DNA of 64,000 nucleotides, taken from contig NC_092807.1 in the NCBI RefSeq assembly GCF_040954645.1, forward strand, positions 84,200,608 through 84,264,607, written 5' to 3'. Below, piece after piece: positions 24,256 to 36,561 of the stretch. Source of the DNA: Diabrotica undecimpunctata (taxonomy: Eukaryota; Arthropoda; Insecta; Coleoptera; Chrysomelidae). Position 1 is the stretch's first letter, and each line of letters begins with the position of its first letter. The notes beneath the pieces were generated by a model. The model was given only the letters and a program-made list of their open reading frames with translations. It searched no databases and had not been told where the DNA came from. The translations under genes were made by a program, and so were the position numbers.

Positions 24256-27200
24256 ACTTTCTGAATTACAAGTTAGGCCATTGCTATTATGAAAAACCTT
24301 CTGAATTTATTTCTTTAGATGAAGATAAAATTATTGAATCTATTAATTTAATTTATATAAATGCTTTGGTCAAAAATAAAATGATTAAGATTATGATAGA
24401 TACTGGTTCAGAAAGTACTTTAGTCTCGGAGAATTTTATTTTTAATACATTAAAACTATCAGATATAATAAAGATTCCAAAAATTAAAATTGTTGGTGCA
24501 AATAATAAGAAGTTGGGTGAAATTGATAAACTAGCCAATTTTAAAATTAATATTCTTAATAAAGAAATTAATATGCAAGGATTTATTGTCAAGGATTTAT
24601 GTGTTGATATATTAATGGGAAATGATGAATTGGAAAAGAAGAAAGTAAAGATAGATTTTGAAGAAAAAATGGTAACTTTGGAAGGGCAAATAATTAAATT
24701 TATGCAGAAAGATGAGGTGGAAGAAGGAATAAGAGTTGATAGGATATTATTAAAAGAAAATAATGATGTTTATGAAGAAGAAATGTATTTTGATGATAGG
24801 GAAATGTCCCAAAAGAATGTAAAGAATAATTATTGTAGTGAATATTTAAGGAATGGAAGTTTTAAGCAGATGGATGCCTACGAGGCGGAGTGCGTAAAAT
24901 TGGAAGCAAGGAATAATGAGTACATAATGAAGAATAATGTTATTTGTAAAGAAGAAGATATGATGAAAGTTTTAAATTGCCCTGAAGAATATAAATCAAT
25001 AGTCATTTCCATATTGCAGCAACACAAGGGACTTGTCAATAAAGAAAATAGAATTGCACAAAATTATATCCATAGTATAAAAGTTAAAGAAGAAAAAGAT
25101 TTTAAAACAAAATCATACCCAATACCATATAAATACAGAGAAGAAGTAAACAAAACAATTAATAATATGTTAGAAGATGGAATCATTGAGAAAGCAGACA
25201 CACGTTTTATAAATCCCATAGTGGTAGTACGAAAAAGATCAGGTGAAATCAGGTTATGTTTGGATGCAAGGAATATTAACAAGATTACTGAAAAGCAATT
25301 TGAAGCACCAATGAGTATAGATGGAATATTAGGAAGAATTACAGGAATGTCATTTTTCACTAAAATCGATTTACAGCATAGTTTCTGGTTAATACCTCTA
25401 GAAAGAAAAAGTAGACAGTATACAGGATTTCAGATAGATGGAGTAGTATATCAATTCAAAGTAGTACCATTTGGACTTCAATCATCTTGCAGTGCTTTAT
25501 GTAGATGTCTTCATGATATTTTGGATCAATATGAACATTTTGTAATTCACTACATTGATGATATATTAATTTTTTCTAAAACGGCTGAAGATCATGAGAA
25601 ACACCTAAAAATTATAATAAATAGATTAGACAAAGTTGGACTAAAAATAAATCAAGAAAAATGTACATTTTTTCAAAAAGAAGTCATATATCTAGGTTAT
25701 AAACTTAACACTAAGGGAATCGAAATGGATCCAGAACGGACACAAGTCATTCAGGAATATAAAACACCACACAGTTTAAGATCTTTAAGAGGATTTATTG
25801 GAATAATTAATTATTATAAAAGGATGATACCAGATCTAAGTATAAAAGAACTTCCATTACTTGAACTACTGAGAAAAGGTGTAAAATGGAGATGGGATCA
25901 GAGAAGAGAACTAGCATTCCAAGAAATTAAAAACATTTTTCTGTCAAATTTGAAAATATACTATCCTGACTATACACAGCCATTCATATTAAGAACAGAT
26001 GCATCAATAGAGAGATTATCAGGGGTATTATTACAAATACATGATGGGGTCGAATACCCAATACAATTCATTTCAAGAATCACAAAGCCACATGAAAAGG
26101 GTTACTCAGTTTCAGAATTAGAACTAGCAAGTATAATACACTGTGTCACAAAATTAAGATTTTATTTGTTGGGTAATGAATTTACAATAGAAACAGATCA
26201 CCAAGCTTTAACGTCTATATTAAATAACAAATATGGAAACAGTAGAATACATCGGTGGAGTCTAATACTTAGTGAATACTGCTTTGAAATCAAATACATT
26301 TCTGGAAAATCCAATATAGTGGCAGATGCTTTATCAAGGTTAGAAAATACATCACAAAAAGGGCAGCGAACAATAAAAATTGGATTAAATCAATTAGTAG
26401 AAAGTACTGGATTATATTCTAAAGAAGAAATTATAAGAGATCAGATCAATTTGAGTGAAAAACAAAAAGTCCTTAGGAAAGATGGAGTATATTATAAAAT
26501 AATAAATGGCATAGAAGTATATGTAATAACTAGAACTTTAGCAAAGAAAATATTGAAAAATTTACATAACAATTATATGCATATTGGTTCAAGAAAGCTA
26601 TGGATGCTATTTAGGGACAATTATTTTGCAAAGAATGACATAAGTATAGCAAAAGAAATTACTACCCAATGCCCAATATGTCAACTAAACAAAGAAAAGA
26701 ATTTCAAAAACCAGAACACATATAAATCTAATGTTGTATATGAAAAACTAAATACAGTTTCCATGGATTTTATTTCAAATTTAGTTCTCAGTCCAACAGG
26801 AAAAAAGCATATACTAGTGATAGTTGATTTATATACAAAATTTATTAAACTATATCCCTGCTCCAGAACAAATGTTAAAACATTAAAATCATATATTAAT
26901 CAATTTTTCGAAGAAATAGGACCATTTAGAAATTGCATAATAGATAATGCTACATATTTTAACAACCAAAAATTTCGGACATTTTGTGAGAAAAAGGGAA
27001 TCAACATTCATTTTACAAGTATCAGACATCCTCAGGCAAATCCTGCAGAAAGATATATTAAAGAAGTTATAAAATATTTAAGGATACTGTGCCAAAATCA
27101 ACACGAAACTTGGCAGCAACATATACCACAAGTAGAGTATTTTTTAAATAATACACATAATTTGAATACAGAGGAAGTACCAGAATATTTAATGTTTGGC

Positions 27201-27554
27201 CATATAGGAAACAGAAAGTGGATTAGTGGATATAATCAGGATATGTTAGAACAAGTAATGCAGAAAGTGAATAACCGAATTAGGAGGAAAGCTGAAAAAT
27301 ATATCAGAAGACAAAATCGAAATATAAAAAAACCAATCACATTTCAAAAAGGAGACCCAGTGTTAATTCGTTCACTTAGAAAAAGTAATGTTAAAGAAAA
27401 CCGTTGTAAGAAATTACAACCAATGTTTGAAGGTCCATATACAATTGAAAATCAGAATGGACTAAATAGTTATGTGTTAATAGATGCAGAGAACAGACTA
27501 AGAGGCATATTTCATATCAACGACATTTTTCAATATCATGAAGAGATTGAATAA
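24237..27554 (+). CDS. Gypsy Pol: protease, RT, RNase H, integrase
   Basis: The frame opens at 24237 in the -1 frame relative to gag and has no early ATG, so it is expected as a Gag-Pol fusion. By residue from 24237: aspartic protease DTGSEST at 55; RT core with KIDLQHSFW and YIDD at 439-442; RNase H Asp588 (RTDASIE); integrase zinc-binding region HNNYMHIGSRK...CPICQ; integrase catalytic Asp844 (MDF), Asp903 (IIDNATYF) and Glu938 (NPAERY). The spacing is 34 residues between the last two, one fewer than the usual 35. The C-terminus RGIFHINDIFQYHEE is a GPY-type end without a clear chromodomain. No stops or shifts. Confidence 0.94.
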   Translation, partial: SKFCAVNFLNYKLGHCYYEKPSEFISLDEDKIIESINLIYINALVKNKMIKIMIDTGSESTLVSENFIFNTLKLSDIIKIPKIKIVGANNKKLGEIDKLANFKINILNKEINMQGFIVKDLCVDILMGNDELEKKKVKIDFEEKMVTLEGQIIKFMQKDEVEEGIRVDRILLKENNDVYEEEMYFDDREMSQKNVKNNYCSEYLRNGSFKQMDAYEAECVKLEARNNEYIMKNNVICKEEDMMKVLNCPEEYKSIVISILQQHKGLVNKENRIAQNYIHSIKVKEEKDFKTKSYPIPYKYREEVNKTINNMLEDGIIEKADTRFINPIVVVRKRSGEIRLCLDARNINKITEKQFEAPMSIDGILGRITGMSFFTKIDLQHSFWLIPLERKSRQYTGFQIDGVVYQFKVVPFGLQSSCSALCRCLHDILDQYEHFVIHYIDDILIFSKTAEDHEKHLKIIINRLDKVGLKINQEKCTFFQKEVIYLGYKLNTKGIEMDPERTQVIQEYKTPHSLRSLRGFIGIINYYKRMIPDLSIKELPLLELLRKGVKWRWDQRRELAFQEIKNIFLSNLKIYYPDYTQPFILRTDASIERLSGVLLQIHDGVEYPIQFISRITKPHEKGYSVSELELASIIHCVTKLRFYLLGNEFTIETDHQALTSILNNKYGNSRIHRWSLILSEYCFEIKYISGKSNIVADALSRLENTSQKGQRTIKIGLNQLVESTGLYSKEEIIRDQINLSEKQKVLRKDGVYYKIINGIEVYVITRTLAKKILKNLHNNYMHIGSRKLWMLFRDNYFAKNDISIAKEITTQCPICQLNKEKNFKNQNTYKSNVVYEKLNTVSMDFISNLVLSPTGKKHILVIVDLYTKFIKLYPCSRTNVKTLKSYINQFFEEIGPFRNCIIDNATYFNNQKFRTFCEKKGINIHFTSIRHPQANPAERYIKEVIKYLRILCQNQHETWQQHIPQVEYFLNNTHNLNTEEVPEYLMFGHIGNRKWISGYNQDMLEQVMQKVNNRIRRKAEKYIRRQNRNIKKPITFQKGDPVLIRSLRKSNVKENRCKKLQPMFEGPYTIENQNGLNSYVLIDAENRLRGIFHINDIFQYHEEIE
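24240..24246 (+). promoter_or_regulatory. -1 ribosomal frameshift slippery heptamer
   Basis: A AAT TTT in the gag phase fits X XXY YYZ. It lies 6 bases before the gag stop TAA (24253-24255) and just after the pol frame opens at 24237, so a -1 slip here yields Gag-Pol. No downstream structure was modelled. Confidence 0.75.
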
Positions 27555-28161
27555 TGATTTCTATACCTTTAACACAAATATAATAACACTAATAACTTAC
27601 TGATGTGTCCATTTTGTTCAATAGACTTGATTTGTTAAATGGTAGATGGTAGATTTCATTATTTTGAATCAATTTGACATCGTACTTGTTGAATTTTGTA
27701 CATATGGAAATTGTTTGGTACCCTAAAAATCATAATTTGGGGTTAGATACAGAATTGATACTATAATTGCTATAAAAATGTCTTCTAATATAATAAAGTG
27801 AAAAAACTTACCAATTTATATTGATGAAAGTTATTTTGAATGGAAATAATTCCTAGATTTTGTTTATAAATAAACAGAACACAATATCCATTATATTTTA
27901 ATTAAGGTTATATTTTATTCTCTGATATCGCATCCATTGCTCCATTTGACATGACAGTTTGACCATAGAATAGCCGAACTGTGCTCCGTTGTTCTCTGTT
28001 TTGACATAGACAGCGAACAGGGATGTATTTAACACATTTTAAATAATAAAAAAAAAAAAAAAATTGAATTAGTAATTTATTAAATTTAATAAGGTATGAG
28101 AAAATTAATATTTAAAAAAATAATAAGTAAATTATTTATTTTAAATATTATTTTGGGGTAT
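27555..28161 (+). other. Gypsy 3' non-coding region and polypurine tract
   Basis: No env or other frame. Contains a poly-A run near 28049-28063. TTTTGGGGTAT at 28151-28161 directly before the 3' LTR is the likely plus-strand primer region. Confidence 0.7.
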
Positions 28162-29488
28162 TGATACGATTAGGGTTTATAGAAAATAATTTATAAGTTA
28201 TATACTACATAATATTAGATATTTGGTTGTTTTAAATAAGTTATATACTAGAGAATTTATTAAAAATATATTTATGTGAGGGCATTTTTAATAAATTAGC
28301 ATATAATAAGTGTAAAAAGTTGTATTTTAATATTGTAAATAGATTTAAGTGAGCCATGTGACTAGGCAACCAACTATACAAACTCTGTATCCAATTTGAC
28401 ATTTTAGGAAATAAGGGAATATAAGTGGGGTTATATAATATATTGTTTGAAATGTGTATTTTATTAAATTAGAGTGTTAGTTACTAATTTAATTATATAT
28501 TCTGATCTGAAAAGCCTAAATGTAAACAAAATTATTAATAGAAAAGAATGGAATTCTCTGGATCTCCGGAGATGGCCATGTTTGCGAAATGGTTTGTTCC
28601 AGAAAATTCATACAAGTATGAAATAGAACAAATTGGAACATGATCTCTTACGAGATGGTTCTAGAATGTCCAAAGATATAAATACCCGTGATTTGGATTC
28701 AAGATGGCAGTTTTTGGAAGTTTTTAGTCAGAAGTCAAGCAGTTTATTATGAAAGTTAGTTGGAGTCAGTGAATCAAGTACAAATAGTCAAAATGTTTAA
28801 TATAGTGAGTTAAATGAAGATTAAAAATTATGCATATAATTTAATGCACATTTATAATTATACACAAATAATTATTGAAGATAAAAAAAGGTATATTGGA
28901 AGAAATTAAATTATATTATGGTTGGAGATTAGTATAAATCAACTTATAATAATTGGATATTGGTATATTGAAAAGAAGAATAAATATAAATGCTGTTTGC
29001 TGGTTTGGTTGGTGGTGTATAAATGCTGGTGAAGAAAACTATATCTTAAATTGGTAGAAGCTGATAATTGAAAAAAGTAATTTCACAAAAAACAAGGATA
29101 ACCGAAGTACGAAGACTTTCAGTGGTGATTAGAATATATATAGTGGAAAACAGTTCATTTAGGCATTCAGTGAAAGAAAGGTACAAAATTTTGTTAATAT
29201 AATTTAGTTAGTGTCATAACAATTTCAATTTTGAAGATAGTTTTGTTTAAATTTTAGATTGTCTATAGAATTTAATTAGTTTTATAAGAATATCAATTTA
29301 AAGATAGTTTATTTTAAATTTACATTGACTAGGTTAGATATATATGTGTGTTTCATAATAGTTATAATAAAGATAATTTAAAAAAGTACTTACAAGCTAA
29401 TTCTTTGAGAACCGCGATAAAAACCATATATATTATATTATTAAAAATACTCATTGCTCATCATTCAAACAAAAAACACATCTTAACA
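28162..29488 (+). repeat. Gypsy 3' LTR
   Basis: 1,327 bp, almost identical to 21102-22428; directly followed by (AT)n. Confidence 0.95.
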
Positions 29489-30690
<1,202 letters not shown>

Positions 30691-30749
30691 TTTTGGAAAT
30701 GAAGGATCATAACAATCAGAGAGAATATTTATATAGATATATTCTCAGA

Positions 30750-31160
30750 CAAGAGAGAAAGGTTGCAAAGTTAAAAGAGTTCAGAAGAAACTGGACATAT
30801 GAATATAATTTGCAGTTAGCAGAACACTGACTCTAAGTTTGTAAAAAAACATTTTTGACACTTATAACATAACAGATATGTGGTTAACTAACCTATTAAA
30901 AAAAATTATTGTCAGAAAGGTGGAGGCTTTATACCTGGAGATATGTGTGGTCGCTATTCGAAGAGAGCAAATACTGTAGACCAAAAATAATAAAAATTCC
31001 ATTCGTGTGTATATAAACTCTATTACAGTAAAGGAATCCCACTACGCAAGAAAAGAATAACTAAGATGTATTTTGATGAGTCTTTAACGTTTCGCAAATT
31101 GTATTCACTGTGTAGTGAATAAATGTTAGAGAATAACCCATACAATAAGCCAACCACTAA
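30750..31160 (+). pseudogene. Relic of a widespread uncharacterised insect gene family (ESHYxR motif)
   Basis: Fragments in several frames: KLKEFRRNWTYEYNLQLAEH (about 30770), VCKKTFL (about 30838), and NSITVKESHYARKRITKMYF at about 31018-31078, continuing DESLTFRKLYSL. This order (VCK.FFL..L.I, then HINS...ESHY.R, then Y.D.SLT) recalls a multi-copy, possibly transposon-derived insect family of unknown function. Multiple stops. The family recall is from memory and unverified. Confidence 0.45.
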
Positions 31161-31199
31161 AAGTTAGTACTAAAATCAGTGTTTCACTTGTAATCTACA

Positions 31200-31660
31200 T
31201 AACACTAAATCAGAAAAAGACCTAATAGGAAAGGAATATGCTTTACATATTGCAAACATACGGATGTGAATCTTGGATCCTACGACAAGCAAAAAGAAGA
31301 AATCTTCTGCTGGAGAATCCACTAAAATGTCCTGTTGGAGAAGAATATCACGAATTCCGTGGACCAACCACAAGACTATTTCAATTTTAAATGAGCTAAA
31401 AGCTAGCAAACGGCTATCCAGCAAAGTTCATGTCCAACAATTAAAATACTTTGGACATGCTATGATAGCAGGCACAGAAAACATGAAAAGACTTATTATC
31501 CAAGGAAAGGTAGAAAGTCCATGATCACCAGGAAGATCTCCAATAAGATGGATCGATCAAATTACAGGCATATGCAGGAGACCTGTGCATGAATTCAAAA
31601 AATAGCCCTAGACACAGATCTCTAGAGGTGAACAATATACAACATCACGATGATCACTAC
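31200..31660 (+). pseudogene. LINE reverse-transcriptase C-terminal fragment
   Basis: LQTYGCESWILRQAKRR, then in other frames WRRISRIPWT, KASKRLSSKVH and LKYFGHAMIAG. This follows the usual order of the thumb/C-terminal part of endonuclease-RT LINEs (YGCESW...CWRRILRI.W...L..FGH). Frameshifts and stops throughout. Confidence 0.7.
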
Positions 31661-31685
31661 ACTTCCTCCGAGAGGCAGGATTGAA

Positions 31686-31722
31686 GAGAGAGAAAGAGAA
31701 AGAGAGAGAGAGAGTGTGTGAT
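31686..31722. repeat. (GA)n microsatellite
   Basis: GAGA-rich run ending GTGTGTG at the 3' end of the LINE fragment. Confidence 0.9.
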
Positions 31723-31794
31723 ATATAATCGCCATAAAGAGGTTTTTAACAAAACAGCAACTTATTATTTTATTTACTTCTTGTTAGTATATAT

Positions 31795-31995
31795 AGCTGC
31801 AATTAATTCTTCAAGGAAAAGTAAAAAATAGAAGAAAAACGTAGACCAGGAAGGCGAATAATTTCCTGGCTGAAAAATCTACGTATGTGGTTCAACACAA
31901 CAACCTCAAATCTTTTTAGAGCCGCAGCTTTCAAAATACAGATTGCCATGGTGGTCGTCAACATCCGAAATGGATAGGCACTACAAGAAGAAGTA
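31795..31995 (+). mobile_element. LINE 3'-end fragment
   Basis: Similar in order to 43770-43955: GGAAAAGTAAAAAATAGAAG, then ATTTCCTGGCTGAAAAATCT, then GTCGTCAACATCCGAAATGG and an ATAGGCACTACAAGAAGAAG tail. It is the last about 200 bp of the same LINE family, with indels. Confidence 0.7.
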
Positions 31996-32059
31996 TGTAT
32001 GACGTGAATTCTAAGATACTTTGGAACGATTTAATTTGTCAACCACATTGGGTATCACT

Positions 32060-33480
32060 TATAGGGGGTTGAAAGTGAAAACTGAGCAATTACTGAGCTG
32101 GAGATAGGGTAAGCAAACAAACCATAAAGTTTGCAAACGGCGACTCTTGTTTTGGTTGGAGAGCTGGGTCGTAAATAAGTATCCTTATTTGTGGGACTGG
32201 AAAGTGTAACTACAAAGAAAGAAATCAAAAAATACTTACATAGATTTCCTGGGCAACAAACACAAGAAGGTTCCTAAACTATTTAAATTGGACGCCGTTT
32301 AAAAGAATCCTCTTGCTGGATAGAAAGCAAAAGCTTTTCATTTGTAAAAAAAAAAATTAAAGGGTGATAATCTTTTTAAAGGAAATAATTTTACAACTCC
32401 TGGTTTAGATGGAAACATTACATATTAATTATTACACTACATCAACAGTTAATACAAATAATGTTAACAAAATTTATCAACAAACCTTACAGTGGCGCTA
32501 TTTGTAGCAATTTAACCAATTATTATAAATCAGAATATTATAATTTTGATCTACATTACTTACATTGAGGTTAATCTTTAAACAAAACAGAATTCAAAAT
32601 TATGGTTATGTACCAAATGTCAGAAAAGGATAATACTAACTGTCATAATGTCGAAATGAAATATTAAACCTTTTTGAAATATTAATTAAATATTAAATTT
32701 AACTTTATTTAAAAGAAGACTAATATGACAATTAGCTAATCCCTAAAACTTATAATTTTATTTATTTATAATTTTTTAGTTTTGTCATAAAAGCAAAATT
32801 TTTTTTATTTAATGAAAAAATGTTTATTTTTACTTAAAAAATTTTTAACAAAAAGTAATTTATATCACTCTGGCTGGTATTTCCTTTAAGAAAGCTTTTG
32901 GGACTGCAATTGAATCAAAAAACACTGTCCTACACAAACTTCAAATGGTCTGGGATGACCATGGAACACAAAATAAACCATTCTTGGAGAGGTAGGAAGA
33001 ACACTCACTCGGGCTTCGGATTATCCTGGATAACTACAAACTGCACTCTTCAAAACTCGGCCGCTCAATTGTTTTTTAAAACACTGTGGACTTCTCAAAT
33101 GGTTGGCAACGAAGTTTTACAAATCCCTCACATAGGACACAGCACAACAAATTAGTGATTCACTCAACAAACACTGACAAATAGCATCTTGAGCCCAAAT
33201 TCACCTCTTAACTTAAAAAAATTTCTGGCTTTGAAGAAGGACACGTCGAAAGTTATTTCTTCCGAATCCAAAAATCAACTCTAACTGTTACTGCACTTGA
33301 CTACTTTTTGATGATAAAAAAAACGAACAACTAAGAAAACAATCCACAAGGAAACTAAGTTTCTGTAGCTGACTTTATACAATGTATCACAAAAAATGAA
33401 GTGAAATGAAAACAATAACGAATTTAAAGAAAATCCGGACTAAGCAATGAAACCGACTACTTTTGACAACGGCTCAACCG
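32060..33480. repeat. Old interspersed repeat, copy B
   Basis: Collinear with copy A (10780-10970 plus 13470-14560) and not interrupted by the Tc1-like element. Shared blocks are GGTTGGAGAGCTGGG, GGACGCCG..T..AAGAA and the 32900-33090 segment. One 85-codon frame at 32898 shows no known motif. The repeat class is unknown. Confidence 0.55.
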
Positions 33481-34560
33481 AGAGTGATACCATTCTTTTG
33501 CGTAATATTAAGCTGAATTAAGATCAAACGCGAAATAACAATATGTGTTTAATAAACAAGACTAAAAATGTTTATATCATCAATCTCAGCGACGCAAAAA
33601 TATTGAGAATCTTTTTCATCGTTTTAATACATACGAGGGGAAATCGAAATGCTAAAACTTGTTTGAGTAAAAAAAAATCACGTTAGGGTAAAATCAATAA
33701 AAAAACTAATAATAATCTCTTTGTTTTGATATATACTCATTAGTTACCATTTATATGCACTTAATCAAAGAAACATACTTTGTTGAAATAACATTGTATG
33801 AACCACTTACAATGATCTCCACCTAAAATTCTTAAAAATCTTGCTATTGTAACTCGACTTAAATCACAACCAGTAATTTTAACAACAATGCGGTACGTGA
33901 AAGTAAAAAGCTGAGGAAAAGTTATAAAATGTGTAATAAGAAAACTAGAAAGAGTATTAAAACTAACGAAGAAAAATATAAAATGTGGAAATTTTTTTAA
34001 TCGTTCTCCTCTAAACTAAGCAAAAGTAAGTTACGTTGTTTTTCATATCAGGTGTCGAATTTATGCTTTTACGAAAACGGGACGCGTCAAATTTCTTGTT
34101 ATTACTGGAATGAAAGTCACGGCAAAAGGGGTGCAAACGAAATATGTAGTATTCTTAATAGGTATATTATCAAGGTTAACGAAAGGGATAACGTTAAAAA
34201 CTTACTTATTTATTCCAGTTAATAATTGATACAAGTAACACTCATTTCTTACTTCTATTTCTACATTAGATTTACATTTGTAATAGCTACTTTATTGAAT
34301 ATAAATTGCGAATAAACTACTAGAAAAATCGTATATTTTATTTTATTTACATCTTTAAAACCTTTGTCTGCAAATATTTAATTATTTGTAGAAAATGTTT
34401 AAACCTAAAAATATTGTACCGCAAAGTTTTGATATTTACCGTACGTAACTTTTTCATGTGTGTGATAAAACAGAAAATATTACTATCCTACATTATTTCA
34501 TAAACTCTTTAAAAAATACATGGTCTTAAAATGACAGTTTATAAAGTAGGTAAAAAGAAA
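33481..34560. other. Unassigned intergenic stretch
   Basis: No gene, terminal repeats or simple repeats recognised. Confidence 0.4.
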
Positions 34561-34599
34561 TAAAATAAGACTTACTCACAATCAATTTAATTTTACCAC

Positions 34600-34652
34600 A
34601 AAAACGACTGGTTTCGCTTACTACACTTTGCTAAGCATCTTCAGGTCTAACG
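34600..34652 (-). ncRNA. Hammerhead ribozyme candidate 2
   Basis: On the minus strand: CUGAAGA (34644-34638); stem II GCUUA/UAAGC; GAAA (34615-34612); then a minimal stem III AC-CA-GU; then cleavage-site GUC with cut after 34606. Stem I pairs AGAC (34648-34645) with GUUU (34605-34602), including one G-U. All invariant core positions are present; stem I is short. Confidence 0.55.
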
Positions 34653-35171
34653 ATACCAGGTAAATTAAATGCTGAAATTACAAAGCCCATATTAGGGTGC
34701 TGTCTTATAAAGATAACAATTATAGTAATTATGCCAATGATACATGTCTGTGATTATTAATATGAATAAAAATTGAAGAAGCAGAAAAAGTAAAAGCCCA
34801 CAAATTGGTAAAAGATAATCTATTGAGTTAAAATAAATTAGTAAATAACCAAAATACTACTTATTGCCGGTACAAGAATTATTAATTAATGATTCGGAAA
34901 ACATAGTTCGAACTATCCTGGATTGCTGGTGATGGGTAATGATCGGTTTTATTGTAACTGTTTTGAAATTTACGGGGAAGTTTTTGAGGGGAGAAATATT
35001 AACAAATGAAATAGGAAGTAGGTATTATGTAATTGTCATTACCATTTACGTCCATGGTTGTGACTAAATTTTATATAAAATATCTAAACCAATGCCACAA
35101 AAAAACAGTTTCAGACACTTATTATCGGAAGTTCTTCAGAATGTATTAGATTTCCTAAAAAAATGAAATTT

Positions 35172-35234
35172 GTACACCATTGTTCTACATGTGTTTCGAG
35201 TTATTAAACTCCTCATCAGGAACACTTGTGGTTC
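35172..35234 (-). ncRNA. Hammerhead ribozyme candidate 1 (type I)
   Basis: On the minus strand: stem I UGUUC/GAACA (35224-35220 with 35185-35181), an internal loop and an outer CAC/GUG; CUGAUGA core (35219-35213); stem II GAGUU/AACUC with a UAAU loop; GAAA (35197-35194); stem III ACA/UGU with a 2-nt loop; a UA cleavage dinucleotide with cut after 35186. Every invariant hammerhead position is satisfied. Short-stem-III type I hammerheads are known in Penelope-like elements and retrozymes, where they process transcripts. No coding portion of such an element was identified next to it. Confidence 0.75.
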
Positions 35235-35344
35235 AAACTGAAATAAAATGTAGTCTAGTATTTGGCCATTATAACTAAAATAACAGCGTGGTACGCTATA
35301 CGAAGTAACAAGAAGTCATATTAATATATTAGAATATAAAATTA

Positions 35345-35656
35345 GTATCTCTTTGGTTTATTTTCAATAAGTAATATTAAATTTGTTAGATTAGTATTAG
35401 ATTTTATTGTGCCATTAATAACAACTTTTAGGCCTAGAACCCTTGCCTTTGTCAAGATTCATAAATGTCAGTATCTCGCTTTACGTTTTGGTAATTTTTT
35501 TTTATATATTTTACAATAACTTTTTGTTCTTAATCTTGTACATTTTAGAATATAGATAAAGGCAACTGTTACCTACCGAAAAGTTTATTTTAATGCCACA
35601 ATAAAATCTAATTACAAATTTAATATAACTTATTGAACCTAAACCAAAGAAATACT
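35345..35656. mobile_element. MITE-like / foldback element with long terminal inverted repeats
   Basis: Left arm AGTATCTCTTTGGTTTA...TCAATAAGTAATATTAAA...TTAGATTTTATTGTG is mirrored at 35581-35656 (CACAATAAAATCTAAT...CCAAAGAAATACT). Arms are about 70 bp with a few mismatches and indels. No coding capacity; the target duplication was not identified. Confidence 0.7.
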
Positions 35657-35681
35657 CTGGTTCTTAATGGTTCAAGAAACT

Positions 35682-35683
<2 letters not shown>

Positions 35684-35718
<35 letters not shown>
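35684..35718. repeat. (AT)n microsatellite
   Basis: AT run directly before the pogo-like element. Confidence 0.95.
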
Positions 35719-35721
<3 letters not shown>

Positions 35722-36416
35722 TATACTCCCTCTATAACGAACACGGTTATTACGAGGTTTCGCTTATAACGAGATACTTTAGATGTCCCGTAAAATTTCT
35801 ATTGAACTATAACCGTCTATAGCGAGGCAAATTTGGTTATAACGAGAAAAAATAAGATCAAAAAACGTGTTTTTTACGTTTTTGGTCCGGTCGTGACTAT
35901 AAATAAATACCTTTTCATACAGCCCCTCAATAAACTTAACTGCAGCCCGCAATAAACTTCTTTACAATGAATAAATACAACTGTTTCACATCTTTAGAAA
36001 ATATGATAGAATGATACTGGACCATTTAAAGCAGTTAAAAATGACAGAGTTCTTAAAATTGCAGAAGCAATAGTTTATATTATCCTTGAAAATACGCTTT
36101 ATACATTATGTAGTTGGAAAAAAATATAAGTACAGATTTTTTGTTCTAACGTTTATCATTGATAATAAAAGTAAACAACTCTTTTATGTTTTAATACATT
36201 TCATTGACAATAAAAGTAAATAACTTTTTTTCAAAAACGCCATTAAAACAATATTTATTATTAGCATCTTATATTGCTCCGAATGGCTTCACTATAGGAA
36301 GTTAATAGTTTAGAAAACTACAGATTCATATGTATGGACAGTATTATTATTGTAAAGAGATCGGCTTATAACGAGGTAATTAGTCTGTCAGTTCAGTTCT
36401 CGTTATAGAGGGAGTC

Positions 36417-36420
<4 letters not shown>
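35719..36420. mobile_element. pogo/Tigger-like non-autonomous DNA element
   Basis: Left end CAGTATACTCCCTCTATAAC and, reading inward from the right end, AGTAGACTCCCTCTATAACG: about 22-bp terminal inverted repeats with one mismatch. The CTCCCTCTATAACGA ends recall pogo/Tigger elements, which duplicate TA. Both flanks are AT runs. About 700 bp, no transposase seen; internal TTATAACGAG motifs repeat near both ends (at 35764 and 36365, and as GGTTATAACGAG at 35834). Confidence 0.78.
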
Positions 36421-36508
<88 letters not shown>

Positions 36509-36510
36509 AT

Positions 36511-36552
<42 letters not shown>
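36421..36552. repeat. (AT)n microsatellite, interrupted
   Basis: Two AT runs separated by TTATAGTATATTC, immediately after the pogo-like element. Confidence 0.95.

Positions 36553-36561
<9 letters not shown>

Noticed and set aside
32898..33155. 85-codon frame in repeat copy B
   Set aside because: The matching region of copy A does not preserve the frame.
33225..33265. TTTGAAGAAGGACACGTCGAAAG as a hammerhead-like motif
   Set aside because: The core deviates and stems are absent.
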